NCBI RefSeq assembly: GCF_000332455.1
Contig: NZ_AOGY02000051.1
Span: 364,075 to 428,074, forward strand
Direction of reading: 5' to 3'
Origin: Leptospira vanthielii serovar Holland str. Waz Holland = ATCC 700522
GTDB lineage: Bacteria; Spirochaetota; Leptospiria; Leptospirales; Leptospiraceae
Length of the DNA: 64,000 nucleotides
This document shows, piece by piece, positions 1 through 9,140 of this stretch. Below the pieces are notes generated by a model. It saw only the letters and a program-made list of their open reading frames with translations. It was not told where the DNA came from and did not search any database. Position numbers and translations under genes: made by a program. Positions within the stretch are counted from its first letter, which is position 1; each line of letters opens with the position of its first letter.

Positions 1-415
1 CTACAAGACTAAATACAGAATCGTTTTCCCCAGGTTCTATTTTTACTTTATCTATGGCTTGGTTTAAAGCTTCGACGTATTTACGACGATCCGAAATCCG
101 TTTCACTCGCCGAACATAATAGTCCAGTGGTTGGAAAGGAACGGTATCTTTGTAGAGGGAAGTGATGTATTCCAAGTCGCGGGATTCATCTTTAAAAAGA
201 CGTTTCTCCCGCATTTGGTTTGTGACCGTAACTAGGTCGATGGAAATCCCTTCACTGATGAGATCTGTGACAGCTTCAAAGATACGTCTATGACTGTCCA
301 TGTAGAAGTCTTCCGGGCTTAGACCTAAGTCTTCCTGCCCGGCTACCCCTCTCATGAGTAGGTAACCGATTAAGTTCTTCTCAGACTCTATCTCCTGAAG
401 GGGGTTAGAATTCAT
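1..415 (-). CDS. dnaB: Replicative DNA helicase DnaB, N-terminal part (cut by window edge)
   Basis: Translating the minus strand from the ATG at 415 gives an open frame to the window edge (138 codons) beginning MNSNPLQEIESEKNLIG, followed by GYLLMRG, EDFYMDSHRRIFEAV and DLVTVTNQ. This is the all-helical N-terminal domain of DnaB, which stabilises the hexamer and contacts primase; the ATPase domain lies outside the window. It follows rplI by 21 bases in the same direction, the rpsF-ssb-rpsR-rplI-dnaB order common in bacteria. Only the N-terminal domain is visible, so the state of the helicase motor cannot be judged. Confidence 0.9.
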   Translation of the reverse strand, partial: MNSNPLQEIESEKNLIGYLLMRGVAGQEDLGLSPEDFYMDSHRRIFEAVTDLISEGISIDLVTVTNQMREKRLFKDESRDLEYITSLYKDTVPFQPLDYYVRRVKRISDRRKYVEALNQAIDKVKIEPGENDSVFSLV

Positions 416-436
416 CGAAAAAACGTTAGCGTAAAA

Positions 437-883
437 CTATGTTTGGCCGACGACTTTAACTATGATTTGTGGAACAACACCTTCAGCCAAACGAACTTTA
501 ATTTTATATTCGCCCACTGACTTTAGTGGCTCACCTAAATCTAGTTTGCGTTTGTCGAGTTCTACACCAGTGTTTTTGATTGCGAGTGCAATGTCATTCG
601 CTGTTACAGAACCGAAAAGTTTGTCGTTCTCACCCACTTTCACTTTTATCTCGTAAGTTTTACCTTCGATAGAAGAAGAAAGTTCTTTCATCACTTTCAC
701 ACGTTTATCACGTTTTAGTTCAGCAAGTTTCTTTTGGTGGACTGCGGATTTTGTGTTTCCATCATTTGCACGGACTGCAAATCTTCTAGGAATGAGGAAG
801 TTACGTGCGTAACCATCCGCAACTTCTTTCACATCACCAGCATCACCAAGATTCAATACATCTTTTTGCAATACAACTTTCAT
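437..883 (-). CDS. rplI: 50S ribosomal protein L9
   Basis: The 148-residue protein has the usual L9 length. The N-terminal RNA-binding lobe has the family signature (LQKDVLNLGDAGDVKEVADGY, split here as LQKDVLNLG and GDVKEVADGYARNFLIP), then a Lys-rich connecting helix at about residues 45-75, then the C-terminal domain with KLFGSVTANDIA. L9 binds domain V of 23S rRNA and helps keep the reading frame. A GTAGGAG ribosome binding site precedes the ATG. It lies ten bases after rpsR in the operon and just before dnaB. Confidence 0.97.
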   Translation of the reverse strand: MKVVLQKDVLNLGDAGDVKEVADGYARNFLIPRRFAVRANDGNTKSAVHQKKLAELKRDKRVKVMKELSSSIEGKTYEIKVKVGENDKLFGSVTANDIALAIKNTGVELDKRKLDLGEPLKSVGEYKIKVRLAEGVVPQIIVKVVGQT

Positions 884-892
884 CCGTTACTC

Positions 893-1237
893 CTACAGAA
901 CTTTAAACGGCAATAAGCCGATAGATCTGGATTTTCTGATTTCACGAGCTAGAGCTCTTTGGTGTTTACCACAAGTTCCAGTGATTCTTCTTGGAATGAT
1001 TTTACCACGATTGGTAACAAATCTTTCTAAGATGTCTACTCGTTTGTAATCAAGTCCTGCAAGTAAGGCTTTGTCAGCGCAGAACTTACATACTTTCTTT
1101 TTATATTTTGCGTTTTTACGGCCGAATTTGCCTTCTCCGTCTTTACCACGGAATCCGCCTTTATCGTCGTCTTCCATCCCGTCCATACTCTCACGGGAAT
1201 CTGTTCTTGTTTCTTCAGTATTTGTCGTTTCGCTCAT
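893..1237 (-). CDS. rpsR: 30S ribosomal protein S18 with acidic N-terminal extension
   Basis: The C-terminal 70 residues are canonical S18: KVCKFCADK with a CxxC pair, then [28 protein letters not shown] and the final SIGLLPF. S18 binds S6 on the small-subunit platform. About 45 extra residues precede it, rich in Glu, Asp, Gly and Lys; S18 is usually near 75-90 residues, so this is a long, probably disordered extension. Two ATGs are possible, at 1243 and 1237; the second is better spaced from the weak AGG site. It sits between ssb and rplI. Confidence 0.95.
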   Translation of the reverse strand: MSETTNTEETRTDSRESMDGMEDDDKGGFRGKDGEGKFGRKNAKYKKKVCKFCADKALLAGLDYKRVDILERFVTNRGKIIPRRITGTCGKHQRALAREIRKSRSIGLLPFKVL

Positions 1238-1249
1238 TATCATAACCTA

Positions 1250-1693
1250 TCAAAAAGGAATGTCATCGTCACCGGCTGGATAATCATCATAACCACTACT
1301 TACGCCGGAATCATAAGAAGTTGAACTGTCAGAACGGTCACCACCTGATCCACCACCACCTTGTCCTTGGCCGCCCAGTAATTGTGCGGATTCGACATAA
1401 ACACGGATTTTTGTGGCTTTTTTGCCTTCAGGAGTTTCCCAGGACTGTTGTTGAAGTCTGCCTTCGATCGCTACTTGTTTTCCCTTGCCAGCATATTGTT
1501 TTAATATGTCAGCGAGTCGGCCCCATGCAACGCAGTCAAAATAATGAGTTTCCTCTTTCTTTTCACCGTTAGTCACATAAACTCTGTTATTCGCAATTGA
1601 AAAATTGACAACAGAACTTCCGTTCACCGATTTAAATTCCGGATCACGGGTCATTCGACCGATGAGTAGTACTTTGTTGAGATCGTTAGCCAT
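1250..1693 (-). CDS. ssb: Single-stranded DNA-binding protein
   Basis: The N-terminal 105 residues form the SSB OB fold (NKVLLIGRMTRDPE, VVNFSIANN, FDCVAWGRLAD, GRLQQQSWE). A Gly/Ser/Asp-rich linker follows, and the protein ends in the acidic tip DDDIPF that recruits repair and replication partners. It coats single-stranded DNA as a tetramer. Its ATG overlaps the 3' end of rpsF by eight bases, implying translational coupling. The 147-residue length is normal for the family. Confidence 0.97.
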   Translation of the reverse strand: MANDLNKVLLIGRMTRDPEFKSVNGSSVVNFSIANNRVYVTNGEKKEETHYFDCVAWGRLADILKQYAGKGKQVAIEGRLQQQSWETPEGKKATKIRVYVESAQLLGGQGQGGGGSGGDRSDSSTSYDSGVSSGYDDYPAGDDDIPF

Positions 1694-1961
1694 TTGCCCT
1701 GATTACTAGGGTTTTTAAGATGTTTACATTGAGTTTGAACTCATGTTCGATCTTTGAAACTTCTGTAGGGGATCCGGAACACTTGATGAGTGTGAAGTGA
1801 CCTTGTTCGTCTTGTCCAACGGGATGCCAGAGTCTTTTAGAACCCCAATCCTCTTCGCCTTGGATCGTGAAGTTGTATTTGGAGAGTAAGTCTTTTACTG
1901 CAGACTTCGTCTCTTCTACATTACCTTCACGAAGAATATTCGTGATTTCGTAGTTTCTCAT
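1686..1961 (-). CDS. rpsF: 30S ribosomal protein S6
   Basis: Starting at the ATG at 1961, which has a GGAG site seven bases upstream, gives 91 residues beginning MRNYEITNILREGN and containing EEDWGSKRLWHPVG and GHFTLIKCSG, as expected for S6. The frame is open further upstream (to 2054), but that part looks unrelated and has no ribosome binding site. S6 pairs with S18 on the 30S platform, matching rpsR two genes downstream. First gene of the ribosomal/ssb operon; the promoter should lie in 1962-2060. Confidence 0.95.
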   Translation of the reverse strand: MRNYEITNILREGNVEETKSAVKDLLSKYNFTIQGEEDWGSKRLWHPVGQDEQGHFTLIKCSGSPTEVSKIEHEFKLNVNILKTLVIRANG

Positions 1962-2053
1962 ATTTCTCCTATGGGTATACCTACATAGAAACACTTGTAG
2001 GTAGAAGAATTTGTTAGTTTCCACTAGGGTTTTGCCAATGGGGGTCAGGGTCA

Positions 2054-2836
2054 ATGGAATTTCTTCTTGGAGTTCCCAAACCCTTCCATTTCCATGTAAT
2101 TTCTAACATTTTTATGGGTGAAAAATCAAATTTTCCAGAAGTTTGGGGCCTCGGCCTTGGTCTATTTTTAGCACTCTATGCTGGGTTTTTAAACCACATC
2201 ACCCCAAAAGAACCAGCCCTCGACAACCACTCTGGATTTGAATCCACCCTACTCGGTCTTGAGATGGCAGAAACCCCTAAACAAGTCCAGGACCTGATTG
2301 GAATCCCCGATACCATCGACTTTTTCAATTTATCTTCCGAATACCGAAGGGTTCACTATTTTGACTTTGGATTTATCTTCTGTTATTTGGCATTTCTTAC
2401 CTATACTGGCCATTATGCAGGAAGAAAGGTGCGACCCATATTTTTAAAGATCTTTATGGGGATGGTTTTACTCCTAGTGATCGCAGGATTTGCCGACTTA
2501 ATCGAAAATATTTTAATCCTAAATGTACTAGATGCAAAAACAGCAGAAGAGATGGCACCTTCTCTCGAATATCTAAAACCCACATCACAACTCAAATGGT
2601 TTTGTTTATTTGGTTATGCGGCCATTGTCTCCGTTTACTTTTGGTTATATGAAAAAGGTTGGATTTTACGAACGGCTTCCGTTTTATTTTTTACAGGATT
2701 TTTTTTGCAGTTGTTTTCGATTTATAAAACCAATTTACTCGAACTTAGTTTTCCCTTTTTTGCGGTGGGACTTGTTTGCAGTTGGTTCCACTACGGTTTT
2801 AGTTTGGCTTTTAGTTCTTTATCTAAAAAAACGTAA
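2054..2836 (+). CDS. Multi-pass membrane protein of unknown function
   Basis: The family is not recognised. The 260-residue protein has about five hydrophobic segments: roughly residues 28-45, 97-112, 130-152, 180-197 and 208-250. It has no catalytic motif I can name. A short soluble region around residues 50-95 contains GLEMAETPKQVQDLIGIPDT. The start is uncertain: the ATG at 2054 has only a GGGGGTC upstream, and the ATG at 2114 (MGEKSNF) is an alternative. It is divergent from rpsF, and its 3' end overlaps the convergent CapA-like gene by 46 bases. Confidence 0.75.
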   Translation: MEFLLGVPKPFHFHVISNIFMGEKSNFPEVWGLGLGLFLALYAGFLNHITPKEPALDNHSGFESTLLGLEMAETPKQVQDLIGIPDTIDFFNLSSEYRRVHYFDFGFIFCYLAFLTYTGHYAGRKVRPIFLKIFMGMVLLLVIAGFADLIENILILNVLDAKTAEEMAPSLEYLKPTSQLKWFCLFGYAAIVSVYFWLYEKGWILRTASVLFFTGFFLQLFSIYKTNLLELSFPFFAVGLVCSWFHYGFSLAFSSLSKKT

Positions 2837-3939
2837 CCCCTTCCTCCCGAGATCACAAGCTCTGTTCCCAGTTGTTTACAAAGGATAGAATACTCTTTTA
2901 AAAAACTTTCTGCATCTTTGGGTCCCAAAGGAAAAAAATAATGGTCACCAGGTAACGATTGGTGTTTACCAAAGATGGGAATCACTTCCACAAACAAAAG
3001 TTTTTCGCCCTCAAGATGTAAAACCACAGAAATATTATGTTTTAAGTATTGGTTTTTGGATCCAAAGAAAAAATTTCCCAGAGAATAAATCACAACACCA
3101 CCAGGAAAAACTTCTATCCCTTGTGGAACATGAGGATGGTGGCCGATAACCACTTTATATCCTGCACCTACCAAGTATTTGGCGGCGTTCCGTTCCGTAT
3201 CCATGGGAAAAGGATTGTATTCTACCCCCCAATGAACGGATAAAATATTCACCTGGTTTGGTTTCGATTTTTTAACCAGTCGTTCTGCGGTGGCAACTCG
3301 GAAATAAGCGGCTCCAGGGGATTTGGTTCCCGAAAACAACCTGGTTTCTCCTGTATCAGAAAAGGAAAAGATGCGGTAGTCTGTGTTTTGTTTGGTGACA
3401 GAGATGGGAACCAAAGCATCGTCAGTATGTTTACCGGCACCCGTATGGCGGATTCCAAACTCATCCAAAAGCTCCAAAGTCTCATAAAGACCGTTCTCAC
3501 CAAAATCCATGGTATGGTTGTTTCCAAGAAACACCCCGTCAATTCCAAGAAGTCGTAAAACAGTAAGATCCCTTCTTTCCCCAAAAAATACATAGGACTT
3601 TCTTTGGTCAACTGCTGGCGTATTACGCAGGATAGGTGTTTCTAAATTCAGGAAACGATAATCAAAGGTTTTCAGAAAACTAGAAAAACTGCGAAAGGGA
3701 AAGTATGGATCCTCTGTTCGCATGGAATCTCGAACTCCCCAATTGAACATGACATCCCCACCAAACCATAACTTTGTGGATTTGGGAAACTTTATGGTCT
3801 CCCCTGTATCTGTTCGGAAATGGTAAAGATCCTTTATAGGGAGTTCTAAATTAGGTTCTTCCGATTCGGGAAGGTCTGCTGAAAAAAGGAAAAGCGGACA
3901 AACTAAAACCAGAAGGAAAAAAAAACGAAACAAGGGCAT
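2791..3939 (-). CDS. CapA-family (PGA_cap) metallophosphatase-like exported protein
   Basis: A signal peptide (about residues 1-20) is followed by the CapA/PgsA-type fold: LWFGGDVMFN, RFLNLETPI, GNNHTMDFGENG, LSVHWGVEYN, GHHPHVPQG and YSLGNFFFG. These match the metal-ligand blocks of the calcineurin-like PGA_cap family, whose Bacillus members act in poly-gamma-glutamate capsule synthesis. No capB/capC partner is nearby, so the capsule role should not be transferred; an envelope hydrolase is likely. It directly follows the lipoprotein gene (one-base junction at 3939/3940), so they are probably co-transcribed with the upstream TPR gene. Confidence 0.85.
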   Translation of the reverse strand: MPLFRFFFLLVLVCPLFLFSADLPESEEPNLELPIKDLYHFRTDTGETIKFPKSTKLWFGGDVMFNWGVRDSMRTEDPYFPFRSFSSFLKTFDYRFLNLETPILRNTPAVDQRKSYVFFGERRDLTVLRLLGIDGVFLGNNHTMDFGENGLYETLELLDEFGIRHTGAGKHTDDALVPISVTKQNTDYRIFSFSDTGETRLFSGTKSPGAAYFRVATAERLVKKSKPNQVNILSVHWGVEYNPFPMDTERNAAKYLVGAGYKVVIGHHPHVPQGIEVFPGGVVIYSLGNFFFGSKNQYLKHNISVVLHLEGEKLLFVEVIPIFGKHQSLPGDHYFFPLGPKDAESFLKEYSILCKQLGTELVISGGRGYVFLDKELKAKLKP

Positions 3940-4728
3940 TTAAAAACGGAATGTATTTGCCGGTGGTTCCGTCATTTGCGATTTTTTTAGTTTAATCAGA
4001 ATGAGAACATTTTCTTTTTCTGTATCTAAACTAATGACCTTAGTTGTGATTTCTTTGGGAGGATGGATTTGTTCTGGTTTGGTTTTGACAATGGCGATTG
4101 CTTTTAACCCACGTTTGGTGCTTGCTAATTCAAGCCTGTCCAGGTTTCCCTCTTTAAAAAAATATTCGTATTCACCATCAGATTTTGTAAGAGCAATTCG
4201 CGAATCCTTTATATTAAATTTTGCCTTCGGATTTTGAATTTCACCTATGTAGGTTCCTGTGAGGTATTCATAAATCACGGGAAAAGGAATGGCAAATTTT
4301 TTATTCGTATTCGGATCTTGGATGAGGATGTCCCCCATCGGAAACGTTTGGACTTCCTTTGTACTCGTTGGTTTGATTTGGATTTGGTTTGGATCAGCAA
4401 TGAGTTCGGTAAAGACCATCCCAAAAAAACTATCCATAAGTTGAATTTTGATCTGTTTGGTTTCTTTCGAAAAGTAAAGTTTCCCATCTAGATAAACATT
4501 ATCTTTTTTAGGAACAAAGGTTTGGATCTGCATGGAAAATTCGGATTTAAAACTTTGAAATTCGGTTTGTTTGTCCAAAATTTCTTTTAGTAAAGTTTTG
4601 GATTCGCCTTCTTTTGCTGAACGGTATTTTTCTTTATCCCGGCCAATAAAATTGGGATCTTCTACTTCTGCAGACCGACAAGAGATTATCAGTAATAAAA
4701 CATTAAGAAGAATTAGTTTTTTGTTCAT
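3940..4728 (-). CDS. Predicted lipoprotein, LolA/LolB-like fold suspected
   Basis: The N terminus (MNKKLILLNVLLLIISCRS) is a lipoprotein signal with Cys near residue 17. The rest is mostly beta-rich with alternating hydrophobic/polar strands (FKSEFSMQIQTF, VYLDGKLYFSKE, QIKIQLMDSFFG, QIQIKPTS), resembling the half-barrel LolA/LolB/DUF4292 group that carries or handles lipoproteins or lipids. That assignment rests on pattern resemblance only. The start overlaps the TPR gene stop by four bases (ATGA), so the two are translationally coupled. Confidence 0.75.
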   Translation of the reverse strand: MNKKLILLNVLLLIISCRSAEVEDPNFIGRDKEKYRSAKEGESKTLLKEILDKQTEFQSFKSEFSMQIQTFVPKKDNVYLDGKLYFSKETKQIKIQLMDSFFGMVFTELIADPNQIQIKPTSTKEVQTFPMGDILIQDPNTNKKFAIPFPVIYEYLTGTYIGEIQNPKAKFNIKDSRIALTKSDGEYEYFFKEGNLDRLELASTKRGLKAIAIVKTKPEQIHPPKEITTKVISLDTEKENVLILIKLKKSQMTEPPANTFRF

Positions 4729-6725
4729 TCCGAAATTTCCTTTTGCACTTTTTTAATTTTTGCCACTAAGTCCTTGTTAGACTCGGATTTCAATTTGGAT
4801 TCGGAAAGTTTGAAAAATTGCAAAGCGTTCACAGGATCTTTTTTAGCCAAATACACATCTCCTAGATGTTCATAAATCACAGGGTCTTCAAACCCTCTTT
4901 CCAAAGCCAAAGAAGTCGCAAAGTTCAAATGTAACAAGGCACGATTAAAATCTTTTTTTCTGTACATTACCCAACCCAAACTATCTTGGTAGGCAGGATT
5001 GTCTGGTTCTAAGGAAACTGCTTGGTTTAAGAGTTTATTTGCTTCTTCGGGATTGATGTCTTTTTCTGCATATAAATATCCCAAATAATTCATAGCATTG
5101 GAAGCATTGGGATTGAGAGAGATTGTGGTTTTTAGATCTGCTTCTGTATCCGCAAACTGTTTTAACTTATCAAAAGCAGTAGCCCGGTAGAAGTAATAAT
5201 TGAAATTTTTAGGATCTAGTTTGATGGCATCACTAAAATCATTCACACTTTCTTTGTATTTTGCTATTTGAAAATAAGCAAGGCCTCGGAGATAGAAGTG
5301 AGTGGGAGTGGGATTTTCTTTTATGGTTTCGGACAAAATAGAAACAGAGAGAGATTCTTTTTTTAAGTTACCTTGCAGGAAAAGATATGCCAAACGAAAC
5401 CGCAATCGAAACGATTTTTCTGTTTCTTTCGTGAGCCTGAGTGCTTCTTTTGTAGACATCACAGCATGATGCCACTGGCCGAGCATCTCTTGGCAGGAAG
5501 ATATTTTTTCAAAAAACAAAGACCTTTCCTCATCTGCATTCTCTTTTGTACTGATCTGCGAAAGACCTCTGCGTAAAATATTTTCTGCAGTGAGATACTG
5601 CCTATATTCATAAGCATACTGAGCCGTGTCTGCATTGAGAATTTGATAGTCTGGAAATTTTTCCTTTTCGGCAAGTTCCAAAAGTGCAATGCGGGGAGAA
5701 AGCCTTCCTGGATTTTCCTGAATATAGGTTTTAAGTTTGGCTTCGAGTCCTGTTTTAGATCCAGAAATTAATTTATCTAGCAAGAAGATGATCCCATCTT
5801 TCGGAATTTTTTTCTCTTTTTTCAGTGTAGCAAAATATATGGGCGCAAGATCCCGAGCATCCATATAATAAATTTCTGCAAGCATATACGAGGCATCGAG
5901 GTCTCTTGGATTTTTTTCTCTAATTTGTTCTAGATAATGGCGGCAATTTTTAAAATCACCTAAAACAAAATAAATTTGAGCCAATCGAAACAAAACTTCC
6001 ATATCATTTTTATAAGCAGTTGTGTATTCGTTGTAACGTTTGATGGATATCTTCGGATAATCCAATTTGTAATTAAGCTCACCCAGAGCTTTGGCCGTTA
6101 GAAATTTGTATTTGGAATGAGTATCCCTTCTTTCGATCACAAAAGAAAGAGCTGTATAATACAAAATAGACTGGTTCCAAAGTTTTCTTTCAAAATTGAT
6201 ATTGCCGAGAAGGTACAAAAAGTCGGGATCATTTGGAAACTTATGAAGTGAGGTCTCTAAAACTTCCGAGGCCCGGGTTAGTTCCCCCTGGCGGATCCGA
6301 ATCCTTGTCTGCAAAAGGATGAGGTCCTTGGATATTTCTAGTGATTTGCGGGTGGCAACTTCCGACCATTCCCAAGCCTTGTCCAAACTTCCCAACTCCA
6401 AATAGTTCAAACTTTGCGTTTCGGAACTGAGTGCACTTGGTTCTTTACCTACTTCCTTTAGACAAAGGTGGTAGGAATCCAAAAAAGAAACGGAGCGTTC
6501 AAAGGAAAGTTTGGAATCCTCGGATTTCCTACGTTGGGAGGACTGAAATCCGTCCACTTGTTCCCGAAGGGCACGAGAAAGGAAAAAATCTGCCGGAACA
6601 CCTGGTTCTAACAAGGAACATTCTTTGGTTCGTATCCCAGGCTCGGTTGCAAACAGAGAAAGAGAGAGAAAACAAAAGAAAACAATGAGGAAGGGACGGT
6701 TTGGAGTTTTAATTGCTTGAAACAT
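4725..6725 (-). CDS. Exported TPR-repeat protein
   Basis: The protein has 666 residues with a signal peptide (to about residue 27, FATEPG), then tandem tetratricopeptide repeats through most of its length, clearest in the C-terminal third (FYLRGLAYFQIAKYKESV, NYYFYRATAFDKLKQF, NAMNYLGYLYAEK, AYQDSLGWVMYRKKDF, IYEHLGDVYLAKKD). TPRs make protein-docking scaffolds. Together with the downstream lipoprotein and CapA-like gene it forms an envelope operon, perhaps for assembling or handling outer-membrane components (inference). The first 13 bases overlap the divergent gene starting at 6713. Confidence 0.9.
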   Translation of the reverse strand: MFQAIKTPNRPFLIVFFCFLSLSLFATEPGIRTKECSLLEPGVPADFFLSRALREQVDGFQSSQRRKSEDSKLSFERSVSFLDSYHLCLKEVGKEPSALSSETQSLNYLELGSLDKAWEWSEVATRKSLEISKDLILLQTRIRIRQGELTRASEVLETSLHKFPNDPDFLYLLGNINFERKLWNQSILYYTALSFVIERRDTHSKYKFLTAKALGELNYKLDYPKISIKRYNEYTTAYKNDMEVLFRLAQIYFVLGDFKNCRHYLEQIREKNPRDLDASYMLAEIYYMDARDLAPIYFATLKKEKKIPKDGIIFLLDKLISGSKTGLEAKLKTYIQENPGRLSPRIALLELAEKEKFPDYQILNADTAQYAYEYRQYLTAENILRRGLSQISTKENADEERSLFFEKISSCQEMLGQWHHAVMSTKEALRLTKETEKSFRLRFRLAYLFLQGNLKKESLSVSILSETIKENPTPTHFYLRGLAYFQIAKYKESVNDFSDAIKLDPKNFNYYFYRATAFDKLKQFADTEADLKTTISLNPNASNAMNYLGYLYAEKDINPEEANKLLNQAVSLEPDNPAYQDSLGWVMYRKKDFNRALLHLNFATSLALERGFEDPVIYEHLGDVYLAKKDPVNALQFFKLSESKLKSESNKDLVAKIKKVQKEISE

Positions 6726-8020
6726 CAGTAGATTCCGGCAAAGATCGGGAACAGGGACAATCCTTGAACCAAATCTTCCGAGAAAATTTAAAATACATCC
6801 TGGCTGTTCTCATCGTGTGGGCAATCACTTTCCCATGGATTCTGAGAAACAAGGACACGATCCTTGCCAAATTCACCCTCGCCTACAATTCGTTTTTTGG
6901 TTATCCCAATCCTCGGATCGCACACCAGCTCATCGCCAAAGGGGATGCTGTACTCGAAGGACGTAAAGAAGGTGGAACAGACATCCTCCAAACCATTAAC
7001 CAATTCTTCAGCTCTGAAGAAAATACCAAAGGCAGCATCTTACCATTGGATTTGGCTCTTATGGAAAAAGCCTGTTTGTACTTTCGAAGTAAAGAACATG
7101 TAGAGGATCATTTTTTAGAACTGACTTGGCGAGAAAAAGCTAGGGACTGGGGCTCACCCCTCTTCTTAAAAATGGCACCTCAAGGGGAACTCACACTCGG
7201 ACCCAATCCCAAAGATTACTGGAATTCCCATATTGACGCAGTACTTACAGCACTTGACTACTACAAACGCGCGTTACGTTTTTCTGGTCCAGAACTCCTT
7301 GCTCCCAAAAAAATCGAATCGGTTGCCTGGGCAAGTTGCCGGCCAAATGAAATTTTACTTGGTTATAAAACCCACATGTTGGAAACGGAAAACTTTGTTT
7401 TAAAAAAACTTACCGAACTAGAAAAGGTTCCGAGTGGACTCAGTGCCGTACAAAAACGTAGTGTGGTTTTATCTTCCATCAAACGCAGTGATTTTTCGGA
7501 AGTCTCCGCCAATGATTATTTAGAATCTTTACTCCGCCAAATCTTACTCACTGGAATGAAAAACTTTTCTCCAAGAGAGATGGATGATATCTATGAAAGA
7601 ATTCTTTACTTTGTCGGAGCCGATGAAAAAGAATATTTAAAGTTTAAATTCCGCCGAGGAGAACTTTTTTTCCAATTGGGACGAGAAGAAGAAATCTATT
7701 ACAAACGAGCCGCCACAGAATTTAAAGAAGCGGCGAATATCCAACTGGCGGCAGAAATTGAAGACATCAATCTACCGGCTCTTCTTGTCCACGAATTTGA
7801 ATCAAAAATGAAGGAAGCAGAGTCTTACCACAAATTGAAAGAAAACTCAAAAAGTCTAACCATTTTGGATGCACTAAAACCAAAACTACGCAATGTCGAC
7901 GAACGAAGTGTAGGTGGCAAAAAAGACGATATCCTAAAACCCTATCATAATGTAACTAGATCCGTCCTTCGCAAACTGGGTCGCTACGAAGAAGCCGATG
8001 AAATCCCATTTAACGAATGA
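6713..8020 (+). CDS. Membrane-anchored helical-repeat protein
   Basis: The 435-residue protein has one N-terminal membrane segment (about residues 28-45, ILAVLIVWAITFPWILRN) followed by a largely helical, TPR-like soluble region (YYKRALRFSG, YKRAATEFKEAANIQ, KENSKSLTILDAL). The start is a TTG at 6713 with GGAG six bases upstream; no in-frame ATG lies nearby. It overlaps the start of the divergent TPR gene by 13 bases, so the two 5' ends are locked together. The cysteine desulfurase start overlaps its end by 23 bases. Function unknown; a scaffold is likely. Confidence 0.8.
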   Translation: MLETSVDSGKDREQGQSLNQIFRENLKYILAVLIVWAITFPWILRNKDTILAKFTLAYNSFFGYPNPRIAHQLIAKGDAVLEGRKEGGTDILQTINQFFSSEENTKGSILPLDLALMEKACLYFRSKEHVEDHFLELTWREKARDWGSPLFLKMAPQGELTLGPNPKDYWNSHIDAVLTALDYYKRALRFSGPELLAPKKIESVAWASCRPNEILLGYKTHMLETENFVLKKLTELEKVPSGLSAVQKRSVVLSSIKRSDFSEVSANDYLESLLRQILLTGMKNFSPREMDDIYERILYFVGADEKEYLKFKFRRGELFFQLGREEEIYYKRAATEFKEAANIQLAAEIEDINLPALLVHEFESKMKEAESYHKLKENSKSLTILDALKPKLRNVDERSVGGKKDDILKPYHNVTRSVLRKLGRYEEADEIPFNE

Positions 8021-9128
8021 TATAAAGTATTTTGATTACAATGCCACACACCCACCTTTTCCTGAAATTCTGGAAACTTGTTTGGCTGAATATCTCGAAG
8101 GATATTTTAATCCTTCGGGAATCACTCGGTTTTCTTTAAAAAACCAAGGAAAAATCGAACAAACAAGGAAATATTTTTCTTCCATAACCAAAGGACAGGA
8201 AAAACAATTTGTTTTTTCTGCGACAGGTACAGAGGCAAATTATCTTCTTATCCAAAGTTTGCGTGTTTTGTATCCTGCTTTAGATTCAGTTATTGTATCA
8301 CCTTTTGAACATTCTAGTATGTATGCGGCTTTGGAATCCTATGGATTTACTTCTGATTTAATCCAAACGAACAAAACAGGAATCATCCACTTAAAGGATC
8401 TAGAAAAAAAACTAAAAGAAAATCCAAGGCCTGTGGTTTGTCTTTATGCAGGAAACGAAACAGGTGTCATCCAACCCGCAGAAGAAATTTCTAAACTAAC
8501 AAAAGAATATGGGCAAGTTTTTTATAGTGATCTGATGCAGGGTTTTTGCAAAGTCAATGTTCCTTATTCTTTATTTGATGGATTTACATTTTCAGGCCAT
8601 AAAATTGGGGCTGGAATGGGTGCTGCTGTCACTTACCTTCCCAAAACAGACTCTCGTTTTCAAGTGTTTGGTGGTGGTAACCAAGAAAATGAACATAGAG
8701 CCGGTACAGAAAATACCTTTGCCATTGAATGTTTACGCCGAGTCACAGAAATCCAACTTGAGCATTTAGAAGAAAAGAACAAACGACTCAGTCACTTTCA
8801 ATCACTGCTTGAAGAAAAATTGGAGACCTTGGGTTGTATCATCATCGCAAAATCATCAAATAGACTTCCCAATACAACTTTCCTGATCCTTCCCATTCAA
8901 TCCGTAGATTTTTTCTTACTCGGGATGGAAGAAAAAGGAGTTTTAGTCTCAACGGGAAGTTCTTGTAAGTCGAGAGCCAGAGAAGCTTCCAAATCACTTT
9001 TACATATGGGTTACTCAGAAGAGGAAGCCTTGCGATGTATCCGTATCTCTACGGGTTATTTTACAAATGAAAAAGATGTGAATACCCTACTCGTCGCAAT
9101 CGAAGATTTACTCCACAAGTTCCGATAA
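7998..9128 (+). CDS. Cysteine desulfurase (NifS/IscS-like aminotransferase class V)
   Basis: The 376-residue PLP enzyme has the family landmarks: YFDYNATHPP at the N terminus, FSATGTEAN, SPFEHSSMYA, the FSGHK motif with the PLP lysine at about K202, GGGNQENEHRAGTEN, and the active-site loop VSTGSSCKS with Cys at about 323. It removes sulfur from cysteine as a persulfide for Fe-S clusters or tRNA thiolation. No iscU or mnmA neighbour is visible. It lies 12 bases before a CHAT protease and appears to be in the same transcript, an unusual setting. The best start is ATG 7998. Confidence 0.9.
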   Translation: MKSHLTNDIKYFDYNATHPPFPEILETCLAEYLEGYFNPSGITRFSLKNQGKIEQTRKYFSSITKGQEKQFVFSATGTEANYLLIQSLRVLYPALDSVIVSPFEHSSMYAALESYGFTSDLIQTNKTGIIHLKDLEKKLKENPRPVVCLYAGNETGVIQPAEEISKLTKEYGQVFYSDLMQGFCKVNVPYSLFDGFTFSGHKIGAGMGAAVTYLPKTDSRFQVFGGGNQENEHRAGTENTFAIECLRRVTEIQLEHLEEKNKRLSHFQSLLEEKLETLGCIIIAKSSNRLPNTTFLILPIQSVDFFLLGMEEKGVLVSTGSSCKSRAREASKSLLHMGYSEEEALRCIRISTGYFTNEKDVNTLLVAIEDLLHKFR

Positions 9129-9140
9129 AATCGAATTACA

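Noticed and set aside
1686..2054. Longer rpsF start at 2054
   Set aside because: The extra 31 residues are unlike any S6, and the ATG at 1961 has a good ribosome binding site.
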